A DNA stretch of 64,000 nt from Flavobacterium cerinum (lineage in GTDB: Bacteria > Bacteroidota > Bacteroidia > Flavobacteriales > Flavobacteriaceae). The position numbers and the translations under genes are program-made. The first letter of the stretch is position 1, and the number at the start of each line of letters is the position of its first letter. Of the stretch, positions 7,186 to 16,374 are shown one piece after another. The stretch is from NCBI RefSeq assembly GCF_004028155.1, contig NZ_SBII01000003.1, forward strand, positions 62,001 to 126,000, read 5' to 3'. The notes below the pieces were generated by a model. That model searched no databases, was not told where the DNA came from, and saw only the letters and a list, made by a program, of their open reading frames with translations.

Positions 7186-8994
7186 CTAAACTACTACAAC
7201 TTCCGGAATTAATACATTTGAAACTTCTTTCTTATAACTTTCAAGACCATCCATGATCACACGAACTTCATTTTTAAAATAATCATTTGTTCCAAAGAGA
7301 TTTTGATAATACAGGATACCTTCTAACAGGTTATTTTTAAAAGCCGTCCATTTTTTGATCTGCCCTTTGGTTATTTCTATAAACACATCATTTACTTCCT
7401 GCTTTAAATACGCTACATACAGGTCCAGCTCTTTTATAAATACATTGGGGCGCTGCTTCGCTGTAAGTACCGATTCATATCCATAAATATGACGGATCAT
7501 CTCAGCTAGCGTAATTTCTCTATCAAAGTAGGCCATATTAGGTCCCGGACAGATAACGACACCCTGCTGTTCGCCTTTTATAGCAATATCATTTTCCAAA
7601 TAAGAAGCATTAGCTAAACCAACACAAAGACACGATTTTACTGTAATAGCATCTTTCTCCCGCTCGAAAGCAACAGCAGATAGTTCTTCTTTTTTAAGTT
7701 CCAGTTCGTCAAGTTTTATCTGCTGGTATTTTCGCGATGCGGTACAAATCCCTTCTTCGTCATATTCACGATTCAAAGCCAATAGTTTTTTAGGACAGGA
7801 GCTTCCTGCTTTGTTATTATTTATACGATGGTTCTTAAAGTAATCATTCGTTGTTCCGTTAACCGTATTAAAAGGTACACCCAAGGGTGAAATGGCGCTG
7901 CGGTAAAAATCATTTTCTCCGGCAGCTGCCAATAAATTACGGGTTTCGGTATCTGTTGATGTAGCCTCGGGTACCAACAGAAATGGTGATCCCCACCCTA
8001 CTGAATCTGCTTTATAATAATTTAGGAAAAACTCATGTTCTTCGGCGGTACCTACCCCACCCTGAACAGTTATCTTTAATGGCATTGGTTCATTAGGTAC
8101 AGCATATCCTTCGTTTAAAAGTGTCTTTATCATTAACTGATGTGTATTTATAATAAGTTCTTCTTTACGTTGCTTGAATTCTTCCATGATGGGGCCTAAT
8201 AGTAAACCATCGGTAGCAAAAGCATGCCCACCACAATTAAGTCCTGACTCTATACGGTATTCGGACACCCAGATGCCTTTTTTAGCCAAAAAGCTTCCCT
8301 GTATCATAGCCGACCTGAAATCACTCACTTTGAGAGTGATTTTCTTTTTAAGTTCGCCATTTTTGTTTGGAAAAAAATCTTTAAATGTTGCGATATAACT
8401 ATACAGCGACGGATTCATTCCTGCAGATAATACCAGCGATGAATTTAATTTACTATTAGCAAAACCTCGCAATGCTGCATGTGCATCGTTATAAGTTACA
8501 GGCAGTTGTTCTTTCTTTTCATAATTGGCTTTGTCTACCTTGGTCATAATGTTAACATCGATAGCACCCGGGTGCAGGTGTTGTGAAATAAAACTCTTTA
8601 CAACATTGGTTATTCCTCCCGAAATGAGATCCTGCAAGCCTTTTTTTATTTCAGACTTTTGAGGCAGCATACCTATAAAATTAGATAATGTCTGTTTGTT
8701 TGCGCTCATTTCATCACAAAAAGCCTCATATTTTAGCCTTACAATTTCATCTACCGTATTAAGATAAGCTGTGATTCTCTCGGCTCTGTAATCACTCATT
8801 TTTGACGTGATCTCTTTATAAGGCAGGCTGAATTTTTTGCTATAAAAGGCATTCATCTTTTCCATAAGCTCATCGTCTACAATGGAAATTACCGAATCAA
8901 TACCATATTGAGCTACCCTGATAGGGCTGTCTATAGTGTAAGCAAGTCCCATTACAGGAATATGAAAGCTATGCAGCGGTTTATTTGTTGTCAT
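7186..8994 (-). CDS. NPD-like flavoprotein with C-terminal cysteine cluster
   Basis: A 602-residue cytosolic protein. Residues 248-256 (IESGLNCGGHAF region) resemble the GxEAGGH motif of nitronate monooxygenase/2-nitropropane dioxygenase-like TIM barrels. Residues 309-345 (VQGGVGTAEEHEFF, then SVGWGSPFLLVPEAT) resemble their FMN-phosphate loop (GGI.T...D.V.mGt.FL...E). The C-terminal third has cysteines at 400 (SSCPKK), 417 (GICTAS), 455 and 457 (SCLCVG) and 482 (VICPGP), a plausible iron-sulfur ligand set. It is much longer than ordinary NPD proteins (about 320-360 residues). An Fnr-like operator lies upstream at the same spacing as in the cbb3 promoters, so microaerobic expression is inferred. 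Substrate unknown. Confidence 0.6.
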   Translation of the reverse strand: MTTNKPLHSFHIPVMGLAYTIDSPIRVAQYGIDSVISIVDDELMEKMNAFYSKKFSLPYKEITSKMSDYRAERITAYLNTVDEIVRLKYEAFCDEMSANKQTLSNFIGMLPQKSEIKKGLQDLISGGITNVVKSFISQHLHPGAIDVNIMTKVDKANYEKKEQLPVTYNDAHAALRGFANSKLNSSLVLSAGMNPSLYSYIATFKDFFPNKNGELKKKITLKVSDFRSAMIQGSFLAKKGIWVSEYRIESGLNCGGHAFATDGLLLGPIMEEFKQRKEELIINTHQLMIKTLLNEGYAVPNEPMPLKITVQGGVGTAEEHEFFLNYYKADSVGWGSPFLLVPEATSTDTETRNLLAAAGENDFYRSAISPLGVPFNTVNGTTNDYFKNHRINNNKAGSSCPKKLLALNREYDEEGICTASRKYQQIKLDELELKKEELSAVAFEREKDAITVKSCLCVGLANASYLENDIAIKGEQQGVVICPGPNMAYFDREITLAEMIRHIYGYESVLTAKQRPNVFIKELDLYVAYLKQEVNDVFIEITKGQIKKWTAFKNNLLEGILYYQNLFGTNDYFKNEVRVIMDGLESYKKEVSNVLIPEVVVV

Positions 8995-9016
8995 AGATGT
9001 AATTACTAATAATCTG

Positions 9017-9024
9017 CAAATATC
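9017..9024 (-). promoter_or_regulatory. -7 promoter element for the NPD-like gene
   Basis: Reads GATATTTG on the minus strand, one mismatch from TAnnTTTG, 22 nt before the ATG. Its centre is 33 nt from the centre of the palindrome at 9047-9060. Confidence 0.5.
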
Positions 9025-9046
9025 ATAAAGGATGCTTTTTTAAAAC

Positions 9047-9060
9047 CTGATAAATATCAT
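9047..9060. promoter_or_regulatory. Fnr-type operator upstream of the NPD-like gene
   Basis: CTGATAAATATCAT contains TGATA-N2-TATCA and fits TGAT-N4-ATCA, the Fnr core. It lies at the same 33-nt distance from the -7 box as the two sites at the cbb3 promoters. Confidence 0.6.
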
Positions 9061-9177
9061 GTTCAGAAAAATATTGATTTGCATTCTATCCTTTCGCACT
9101 GCGTTACAGCAACATCAATAGAAGTTTAAATAATAAATATTTACAATCCTTTTACCGGTAATCCCAACCCCAGCGGT

Positions 9178-9185
9178 TATCTTTG
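9178..9185 (+). promoter_or_regulatory. -7 promoter element for the MFS gene
   Basis: TATCTTTG, a perfect TAnnTTTG, 23 nt before the GTG start at 9209. Confidence 0.5.
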
Positions 9186-9208
9186 CATAAAAATCCAAAA
9201 ACATTATT

Positions 9209-10435
9209 GTGGACAAACAAAAATATATTTTCCTTATCATCATCTTAGGGTCGTTAAGTGCATTAGGCCCCTTTTCAATAGACATGTACTTACCCGGATT
9301 TACAGCTATTGCTAAAGATCTTCATACTACACCCAACAAAGTTTCTTTATCGCTGTCAAGCTATTTCATAGGGATATCGGCAGGTCAATTACTGTACGGA
9401 CCATTACTGGATCGTTTTGGCCGTAAAATGCCTTTGTATATTGGTTTAACCGTTTACATCCTGGCATCTATAGGCTGTGCGCTTACTACCAATATTGATG
9501 TGTTTATTGCACTGCGCTTTGTACAGGCTGTAGGAAGCTGTGCTGCTGCTGTAGCCTCTATGGCTATGGTGCGTGACCTGTTCCCACCGCAAGACAGTCC
9601 GAAAGTATTCTCGTTACTGCTTTTAGTAGTAGGGCTTTCGCCAATGCTGGCACCAACAATTGGAGGTTATGTGATCTTAGGCTTCGGTTGGCATTTTATC
9701 TTTGTTATCCTTGCCTTTATGGGGCTTGCGGTATTACTGGCATCGCGTTTTGGCTTGCCACATACCCGAAAACCAGATCATTCTATTTCTTTAAAACCAA
9801 AACCCATTATAACCGGCTTTACAAAAGTATTTATGCACCCACAGTTTTATACGTATGCAGTGTCAGGAGGTATAGCTTTCTCGGGACTGTTTACCTATGT
9901 AGCGGGTTCTCCAATACTGTTTATGGATATTTTTAAAGTATCGGGGGAAACCTACGGATGGATCTTTGCCTTCATGTCAATAAGCTTTATTGGGGTAAGT
10001 CAATTAAACTCAGTATTGCTTAGAAAATACAATAGTGAGCAATTGGTCTATTTCGGGCTTGCATTGCAGTGCATCGTTAGTATCGCATTTCTTATTGCAG
10101 CTATGAATAATTGGTTGGACCTGTATGGAACTATAGCAATGCTGTTCCTGTATTTAGGATGCCTTGGATTAACCAATCCTAATACATCCGGACTATCGTT
10201 AGCGCCATTCTCTAACAATGCAGGCAGTGCTTCGGCGTTATTGGGTGCTATGCAACTAGGCCTTGGTGCACTTGCATCTATGGCAGTGGGAATATTTGTA
10301 AAAGATTCTATGATACCTATGGTCGTTATTATGGCAGGCAGTACGGTATTAGCTTTAATTGTACTTTTAATCGGGCGAAGGAACATCACTGTTTTAACCG
10401 AAACAACAGACACCGACAATGTTATGATACATTAA
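9209..10435 (+). CDS. MFS drug exporter, Bcr/CflA family
   Basis: A 408-residue inner-membrane transporter of the 12-helix DHA1 family. Signs are SALGPFSIDMYLPGF in helix 1, GQLLYGPLLDRFGRKMPLY between helices 2 and 3 (motif A), RFVQAVGSCAAAVASMAMVRDLF in helix 4, and LSPMLAPTIGGY in helix 5 (the antiporter motif region). The opening helix with D-M-Y-LP is diagnostic of Bcr/CflA. The start is GTG; the family's conserved first helix begins only a few residues later, so no longer form is expected. Single gene, ended by the terminator at 10452-10485. Confidence 0.9.
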   Translation: MDKQKYIFLIIILGSLSALGPFSIDMYLPGFTAIAKDLHTTPNKVSLSLSSYFIGISAGQLLYGPLLDRFGRKMPLYIGLTVYILASIGCALTTNIDVFIALRFVQAVGSCAAAVASMAMVRDLFPPQDSPKVFSLLLLVVGLSPMLAPTIGGYVILGFGWHFIFVILAFMGLAVLLASRFGLPHTRKPDHSISLKPKPIITGFTKVFMHPQFYTYAVSGGIAFSGLFTYVAGSPILFMDIFKVSGETYGWIFAFMSISFIGVSQLNSVLLRKYNSEQLVYFGLALQCIVSIAFLIAAMNNWLDLYGTIAMLFLYLGCLGLTNPNTSGLSLAPFSNNAGSASALLGAMQLGLGALASMAVGIFVKDSMIPMVVIMAGSTVLALIVLLIGRRNITVLTETTDTDNVMIH

Positions 10436-10451
10436 TCTTTATAAAAAGTAT

Positions 10452-10485
10452 AAAAAAAGCCAGTTCATGTGAACTGGCTTTTTTT
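10452..10485. terminator. bidirectional terminator
   Basis: A perfect 16-bp inverted repeat, AAAAAAAGCCAGTTCA / its complement, with a 2-nt loop and A/T runs on both sides. It serves the rightward MFS gene and the leftward AAA ATPase gene. Confidence 0.85.
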
Positions 10486-10486
10486 G

Positions 10487-11953
10487 TTATAGATTCTTGC
10501 TGATATAGCTTCCGTAAAGATCCTTAAACTGATACCCTTCAGTAAAACGGTCTTTGTTCAATTTCTTGAATTCAGAAAGTCCCCAAAGGATGAATTCTTT
10601 CAGAAAATATACATCTTCTTTTTCGGCATTAGGCTGATATTTTAAAACCAGCTGCTTTAAAGGAATAATAGAATCCAGTTGTTTTTTATACTCTTCATCG
10701 GTAGCATCGTCTAAAAGTTCAAAACCGCTTTCATTAAAGAACCAGTCGATTACTTCCTGATAAGGGCTTTTCTCGTTAGAACGCTCCAGCTTTTCGATCT
10801 TAGGGAAATAATCCGGGAAGAATGTACGGATGGCACTGCTGATTAAATGCTCAGCTACAACAGCAGCTCCCTCCTGTTCACCTTCATATACCAGTTCGAC
10901 CTTACCCGTAATTGCAGGAATGACACCCATAAAGTCAGATAGTCTAACGGTTGTTTTTTCGCTGCCAGCTCTTAAAGCACGTCTTTCGGCAGTACTTAAC
11001 AGATTCTCAAAAGCAGTAATGCTCATCCGGGCGCTTACCCCGCTTTTATAATCAATGAATTCACTCTCGCGTGCTTCAAAACTTATTTGCTCTAACAGGT
11101 CTTTTGCTAATGAAGGAACATGGATAAACTCACTCTGACGACCATCAAGATTAGATTCCTGCTCTGTAATTGTCCTAGCAATTTTTACCGTTTCAGGATA
11201 ATGCGTAAGAATCTGCGACCCTATTCTGTCTTTTAAGGGCGTAACGATACTTCCTCTATTGGTATAATCCTCAGGGTTTGCCGTAAATACAAACTGAAGG
11301 TCCAGATGCATACGCACCTTAAAACCACGGATCTGGATATCGCCTTCCTGTAAAATATTGAATAAGGCAACCTGTATTCTGGCCTGCAGGTCGAGCAGCT
11401 CATTAATAACAAAAATACAGCGGTTGGCACGCGGTATCATCCCAAAATGGATAACCCGGTCATCAGCATACGATAATTTCAGGTTGGCCGCTTTAATAGG
11501 ATCGATGTCACCAATCAGATCGGCTACCGTAACATCCGGAGTTGCCAGCTTTTCATAGAAACGATCGTTCCTGTGCAGCCAGCTTACAGGAGTGTCATCA
11601 CCTTTCTCTTCGATCAGGCTTTTTGCAAAGCGGGAAATCGGGTTTAATGGATCATCATTAATTTCAGACCCTTCCACAAAAGGTATGTATTCGTCAAGCA
11701 GGTTAACCATAAGGCGTGCCAGCCTTGTTTTAGCCTGTCCGCGAAGTCCTAATAAGTTAATATTATGGCGTGATAAAATAGCACGTTCCAGTTCGGGTAT
11801 TACCGTATTTTCAAAACCCCATACCCCTTTAAAAACGTTTTCGCCTTTGCTTATTTTGGTTCTAAGGTTATTACGCAATTCGTCTTTTATGCTTCTGCTT
11901 TCGTAACCTGCCTTTTTAAGGGCACCCAGTGTTTTTATATTTTCAATATCCAT
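10487..11953 (-). CDS. MoxR/Mg-chelatase-like AAA ATPase
   Basis: A 488-residue AAA+ ATPase of the chelatase/MoxR clade. The Walker A is GLRGQAKT (69-76), with Ala in place of the usual third Gly. The Walker B is CIFVINELL (179-187), with Asn184 in place of Asp. The sensor 1 asparagine is in FVFTANPEDY (N226) and a candidate arginine finger is in PLKDRIG (R243). It lies 20 nt downstream of a VWA-domain gene, a pairing typical of MoxR-VWA chaperone-like machines that remodel or insert metal into partner proteins. The substrate is unknown. The Walker changes could be family features or lower the ATPase rate. Confidence 0.85.
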   Translation of the reverse strand: MDIENIKTLGALKKAGYESRSIKDELRNNLRTKISKGENVFKGVWGFENTVIPELERAILSRHNINLLGLRGQAKTRLARLMVNLLDEYIPFVEGSEINDDPLNPISRFAKSLIEEKGDDTPVSWLHRNDRFYEKLATPDVTVADLIGDIDPIKAANLKLSYADDRVIHFGMIPRANRCIFVINELLDLQARIQVALFNILQEGDIQIRGFKVRMHLDLQFVFTANPEDYTNRGSIVTPLKDRIGSQILTHYPETVKIARTITEQESNLDGRQSEFIHVPSLAKDLLEQISFEARESEFIDYKSGVSARMSITAFENLLSTAERRALRAGSEKTTVRLSDFMGVIPAITGKVELVYEGEQEGAAVVAEHLISSAIRTFFPDYFPKIEKLERSNEKSPYQEVIDWFFNESGFELLDDATDEEYKKQLDSIIPLKQLVLKYQPNAEKEDVYFLKEFILWGLSEFKKLNKDRFTEGYQFKDLYGSYISKNL

Positions 11954-11973
11954 ATATCAGTTCTCTAAAATTC

Positions 11974-13092
11974 TTATTTAATTCGTTTCTTTCTATTGGT
12001 TTCATAATCCTCAAAAATCATTTCGCCAAGCCCTTTTAATCCGGTATAAAATGCCTTACCCTGATTTGCCTCTGTAAAATGATTTACAAACTGCTGCAAA
12101 TACGGGTCGCTGGCAATCATAAAAGTAGTTATGGGAATATGCAGTTTTCGTGCCTGCTGTGCCATCGTATAACATTTGTCTACAATATACTCATCCAGGC
12201 CGTTACTGTTCATGTAATAACTGCCGTCGCTTTCGCGGATGCAGCTTGGCTTACCGTCTGTAATCATAAAAATCTGTTTATTGGTGTTTCGTTTCCTTCT
12301 CAGCAAATCCATAGCGAGCTGAAGCCCTGCAACCGTGTTGGTATGAAAAGGCCCTACCTGCAGATATGGCAGATCTTTAATGGCTATAGGCCATGCATCA
12401 TTACCAAAAACAAGTATGTCCAGTGTATCTTTAGGATAGCGTGTAGTGATAAGTTCCGCGAGTGCCATGGCTACTTTTTTTGCAGGAGTAATACGGTCTT
12501 CGCCATAAAGTATCATGCTGTGGCTTATATCAATCATCAAGACGGTGCTCATTTGTGCCTTGTATTGCGCATCTTCCACCACAAGATCGTTTTCGGTAAG
12601 CATAAAACTGTCGATCCCGTTATTGATCTGGGCATTCTTGAGACTTTCTGTGAGCGAGATCCTGTCCAGTCCGTCTCCAAAATGGTATTCCCTGAATTCC
12701 CCGGTATGCTCATCACCGCTTCCTGAATGTTTTGTTTTATGATTTCCGGAACCGCTCTTTTTCAGATTGCCAAAAATCTGGTTCAGTGCCTGCTGGCGAA
12801 TAGACCTCTCGGTTTTAGCTGTTATTTTTAATCCGCCCGATCCATCGTCTTTAACCTCATCTTTTATATAACCTTTCTTTTTAAGGTCTTCAATAAAATC
12901 ATCGATAGTATAATTTTCGTCCGTAAGTTTATATTCTTTATCCAATTCCCGAAGCCAGTCCAGCGCTTCATCCAGATCGCCCGAAGTATGGGTTATCAGC
13001 TCGGTAAAAATTTCGAAGAGTTTGTCAAACGGAGACACATTTGGAGCCTCATATTGCCTGAATATAAAGCCCTTTCTTTTATTTGTTTCCAT
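11974..13092 (-). CDS. VWA-domain protein, partner of the AAA ATPase
   Basis: A 372-residue protein with a helical N-terminal part (1-110), a Gly/Ser/His-rich linker (111-135) and a C-terminal von Willebrand A domain. The metal-ion-dependent adhesion site is complete: DISHS (D188, S190, S192), T253 and D279 (ITDGKPS). It has no signal peptide, so it is cytosolic. It is upstream of and co-oriented with the MoxR-like ATPase. Such pairs resemble the I and D subunits of metal chelatases. The actual target is unknown. Confidence 0.85.
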   Translation of the reverse strand: METNKRKGFIFRQYEAPNVSPFDKLFEIFTELITHTSGDLDEALDWLRELDKEYKLTDENYTIDDFIEDLKKKGYIKDEVKDDGSGGLKITAKTERSIRQQALNQIFGNLKKSGSGNHKTKHSGSGDEHTGEFREYHFGDGLDRISLTESLKNAQINNGIDSFMLTENDLVVEDAQYKAQMSTVLMIDISHSMILYGEDRITPAKKVAMALAELITTRYPKDTLDILVFGNDAWPIAIKDLPYLQVGPFHTNTVAGLQLAMDLLRRKRNTNKQIFMITDGKPSCIRESDGSYYMNSNGLDEYIVDKCYTMAQQARKLHIPITTFMIASDPYLQQFVNHFTEANQGKAFYTGLKGLGEMIFEDYETNRKKRIK

Positions 13093-13255
13093 AGCCTATA
13101 AAATTATTACATAATCAGATTTAATGAATCAAAATTTTGAATAATTTTTAGTTAAAAGATATGGCAGGTAATCGTATTTCTTAATCTGGATTAAGTTTTT
13201 TAGAGGTTGAATAGCAGAGATTTGTAATGAACAAATCATCTAAATACTATTACTT

Positions 13256-13693
13256 ATGAAAAATATGCTTCCAACAGCACAATTGTTTTTACGCCTTGCC
13301 TTGGGAATAGGCTTTATATTACCAGTAATGGACCGTTTGGGAATGCTGGGGCTTCCTGGCGAACCTAATGTGGGCTGGGGCAATTGGAGTAACTTTATTG
13401 ATTATACCCATTCACTTATGCCCTACCTTAACAGACCCATTGCAGGGATTATGGGAGCAATAGCTACCATAGCCGAAGTCGTATTTGGTATCCTGCTTAT
13501 TGTGGGCTTTAAGACACGGTTAACAGCTATAGGCAGTTTTGCACTTACACTTACTTTTGCTTTGAGTATGTTGTTCTTTGCAGGCTACAGGGCGCCATTC
13601 AATTATTCTGTATTTACAGTGAGTGCAGCAAGTCTTTTACTTTCGGTAATTGGGGAATACAAATGGAGTATTGATGCTTCATTAAAAGCATAA
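13256..13693 (+). CDS. DoxX family membrane protein
   Basis: A 145-residue integral membrane protein with four predicted helices. The N-terminal LFLRLALGIGFILPVMDRLG and the central AEVVFGILLIVGFKTRLTAIGSF are typical of DoxX. The family is linked to quinone/thiosulfate redox or detoxification, but the activity of this member is unknown. It is convergent with the next DoxX-like gene, with one base between the stop codons. Confidence 0.8.
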   Translation: MKNMLPTAQLFLRLALGIGFILPVMDRLGMLGLPGEPNVGWGNWSNFIDYTHSLMPYLNRPIAGIMGAIATIAEVVFGILLIVGFKTRLTAIGSFALTLTFALSMLFFAGYRAPFNYSVFTVSAASLLLSVIGEYKWSIDASLKA

Positions 13694-13694
13694 T

Positions 13695-14153
13695 TTATCG
13701 CTTAGAATAAATTGCCGACAGGTATACCCATATAATGAAGAACAACTGCAGCGGTATCCTGAACCATAGATAGTCCGGGCCGTTGCCATCAAGCGCAGCG
13801 GTCTGTAAATTTACATGGTGCATTGCTGCATAAATATTTGCAGGAAGTAGGAATATAAAAAAAACAATCAATAGCCATGCGGTTGCTTTACTATATTTTG
13901 GAAGTAAAAGGCCTATTGGTGCAGCCATCTCGATAAATCCTGTGAAGTAAACCAATTCAATTCTGTAAGGGATGAAATCAGGCAGCATCATGGCCATCCC
14001 TTTGGTAAATAAAAAATGGCCAACGGTTGTAAGCACCAACATAGCCGACATAGCAATCCTGCCCGATAAAGCAAACTTGTATTGTTTGTATTTTATCCTT
14101 AAAACGATAAGTGAAATTAAGAATGTTCCCAGTAATGTTATTTCGGTTTCCAT
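13695..14153 (-). CDS. DoxX-like membrane protein
   Basis: A 152-residue protein with four predicted helices. Residues 70-100 (VYFTGFIEMAAPIGLLLPKY) match the DoxX-like signature G..E...G..LL. It lies 54 nt downstream of a Crp/Fnr-type regulator gene in the same direction, so both may be one transcript. Confidence 0.75.
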   Translation of the reverse strand: METEITLLGTFLISLIVLRIKYKQYKFALSGRIAMSAMLVLTTVGHFLFTKGMAMMLPDFIPYRIELVYFTGFIEMAAPIGLLLPKYSKATAWLLIVFFIFLLPANIYAAMHHVNLQTAALDGNGPDYLWFRIPLQLFFIIWVYLSAIYSKR

Positions 14154-14207
14154 TGTATTTTTTCTGCAAAGTTCAGTAGATAAGCAGTATAAGGCAATGA
14201 ACCTGGG

Positions 14208-14774
14208 TTAATAAATTCGCTTACGTATCCTGCTTAATGCCTGTGGTGTAATACCAATATAGGAAGCCAGGTATTTTAAAGGGATGTTTTGAATAAGGTG
14301 AGGCTGTTCTGTAAATAAGTTACGATACCGCTGCTCAGCAGTTTCATTGAGTAAGGAAAGTTCCCTTTTGGATTTTTCCATAAAAAGCCCTTCACTGGCA
14401 TGCCTGCCGATAGTGTTCCCAATCTCTGTTTGAGCATAGATATCCTGAAGGTCTTTATGAGATAACCGCCAAAGAACAGTATTAGATAATGCTTCGACAT
14501 TGTAATTAGCAGGTAACTGCGTAAGGAAAGAATCGTAAGCACTTACAAATTCATTATCAAACACAAAAGCAAAGGTAAGATCCTGCTCTTCTTTTGGAAT
14601 ATAAAAACGGATAACACCGCTTTCTACAAAAGAAAGATACTTCTCTGTTTGTCCTGCTTCTAAAACCAATGCCTTTTTAGGAAATTCTTCTCTTACCAGT
14701 TTAGACGAAAATGTATTCCAGTCGGCATCCGAAATTTTGTCTGTTTTTTCAAAATAATGCCTTATCTGTTTCAT
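14208..14774 (-). CDS. Crp/Fnr-family transcriptional regulator
   Basis: A 188-residue protein with a cNMP-binding-like beta-roll (about 20-115) and a C-terminal helix-turn-helix (IPLKYLASYIGITPQALSRIRKRIY). This short form, ending right after the HTH with ITPxxLSRIRK, is common in Bacteroidetes and usually cannot bind cAMP. It lies between the Na+/H+ antiporter gene and the DoxX-like gene, all leftward. No cysteines suggest a redox cofactor. Confidence 0.85.
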   Translation of the reverse strand: MKQIRHYFEKTDKISDADWNTFSSKLVREEFPKKALVLEAGQTEKYLSFVESGVIRFYIPKEEQDLTFAFVFDNEFVSAYDSFLTQLPANYNVEALSNTVLWRLSHKDLQDIYAQTEIGNTIGRHASEGLFMEKSKRELSLLNETAEQRYRNLFTEQPHLIQNIPLKYLASYIGITPQALSRIRKRIY

Positions 14775-14790
14775 ATGCTAAAAATTACAA

Positions 14791-16374
14791 TTAGCCTTCG
14801 TACATATCCATGTTGAGCCTTGTTTCCTCAAGGTCAAGCTCTCTCTCGATTTTTCGCAGGATCTCTTCATTCGCATCTCCGGAACGATGCAGCTGTTCTA
14901 TTTTTTGACGTTCTACCTTTATAAGGTCTATCTGTAACTGGGTAAATTCATTAAAAATATTGGTAGAAAGTGTTTCGCCATTGGCAAAATAATGTGCCGG
15001 AAGTTCGGTTTTTTGCAACCTGTTGAATTTTACTTCATACTTACTTTTAATGTTGTTAAGTAACTCGTCCTGTAGCAGTGACAGATTTTCTTCAATATGG
15101 GCAATGGTTTGCGATACTACAATATTTCTCACCTCATATTCTTCGGCATAAATAGAATAGGGTTCTATTTTTAATTTACGTATGAGCCATGGCAGTGTTA
15201 AACCCAGCAATACCAATGTGGAAAGTATAACACAAAATACCAGAAAAATTACCAGGTTACGCTGTGGGAATGTAAATGGTATGGCAAGTGCCGCAGCCAT
15301 AGAAACCACACCACGCATACCTGCCCATCCAAAGACTACGAGGTTTCGTGCATCAAATTCTTCTTTATCACGAATCTTTTTACTAAGAAAACGGGGCAGC
15401 ATCACTGCCGGAAATACCCAAATAAAACGTACAATGATAACTACAAAACTTATGGATATACCCCAAATAGCTAATGAAAGTGGTGAATAACCGCCAATAT
15501 CAGCCATTATCTGGCGCAGCTGCAGGCCGATAAGAATAAAGATAAGTCCGTTTAAAATGTAAACCACGACATCCCAAACCGTAGTGGTCATAATGCGGCT
15601 TTGGTGCGTAAATATTTGTGCCGACCTGAAGGAAAGGTACAACCCTGTAGATACTACTGCAAGAACCCCCGAAAAATGAAAATGCTCGGCAATTAAATAG
15701 GATGTAAATGGCGTAAGGAATGTTAGGGTAACCTCAACAATAGGATCGCATACATACTTTTTATGAATAAGGTACATGATATACCCCATCCCTACTCCAA
15801 TGGCAATACCTGCCGATGCTACGACCACAAAATTAAGGCCGGCTTCCCACAGTACAAAATTTCCAGCAGTAATTGCGGTAAGTGCATATTTATAAGCTAC
15901 AAGTCCGCTCGCATCGTTAACAAGGCTTTCGCCGTCTAATATGGTTAATAAACGGGGATGTAATCCAAGTCCTTTTGTTATCGATGTAGCAGCAACAGCA
16001 TCAGGCGGGGAAACAATTGCTCCAATAAGAAATGCCAATGGCCAGCTGATGTCGTCTATCAATGCATGTGCTGCAACTGCCACTGCAATGGTGGTAAAGA
16101 ATACCAATCCAATTGCGGCAAAGCTAATGGGGCGTATTGCTCCTTTAAAATCGTGCCAACTGGTATTCCATGCCGCATGGTATAACAATGGCGGAAGGAA
16201 TATGATAAAAACAATATCAGGGCTCAATGCTATGACCGGCAGCCCGGGAATGACACTAATAACCACTCCGGACAGTACCAAAACGATGGGAAAAGGGAAT
16301 TTATATTTGTTGCTCAGGATACCCAGGAATACTATTCCAAACAGCATCATGATAATGATCGTAATGTTTTCCAT
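14791..16374 (-). CDS. Na+/H+ antiporter, CPA1 family
   Basis: A 527-residue cation:proton antiporter. It has about 12 helices over residues 1-400, then a cytoplasmic tail of about 120 residues rich in charged, helical sequence. Motifs are FLPPLLYHAAW in helix 3, GAIVSPPDAVAATS, and ESLVNDASGLVAYK with the ND pair of the ion-binding site. The closest known type is NhaP/YjcE-like. It probably controls internal pH and Na+. The stop is 16 nt before the Crp/Fnr start, so it is probably co-transcribed. Confidence 0.9.
   Translation of the reverse strand: MENITIIIMMLFGIVFLGILSNKYKFPFPIVLVLSGVVISVIPGLPVIALSPDIVFIIFLPPLLYHAAWNTSWHDFKGAIRPISFAAIGLVFFTTIAVAVAAHALIDDISWPLAFLIGAIVSPPDAVAATSITKGLGLHPRLLTILDGESLVNDASGLVAYKYALTAITAGNFVLWEAGLNFVVVASAGIAIGVGMGYIMYLIHKKYVCDPIVEVTLTFLTPFTSYLIAEHFHFSGVLAVVSTGLYLSFRSAQIFTHQSRIMTTTVWDVVVYILNGLIFILIGLQLRQIMADIGGYSPLSLAIWGISISFVVIIVRFIWVFPAVMLPRFLSKKIRDKEEFDARNLVVFGWAGMRGVVSMAAALAIPFTFPQRNLVIFLVFCVILSTLVLLGLTLPWLIRKLKIEPYSIYAEEYEVRNIVVSQTIAHIEENLSLLQDELLNNIKSKYEVKFNRLQKTELPAHYFANGETLSTNIFNEFTQLQIDLIKVERQKIEQLHRSGDANEEILRKIERELDLEETRLNMDMYEG

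Noticed and set aside
12079-12726. A 215-codon open frame on the plus strand
   Set aside because: It lies opposite the VWA gene whose MIDAS residues are clear; it has no family features and is a shadow frame.
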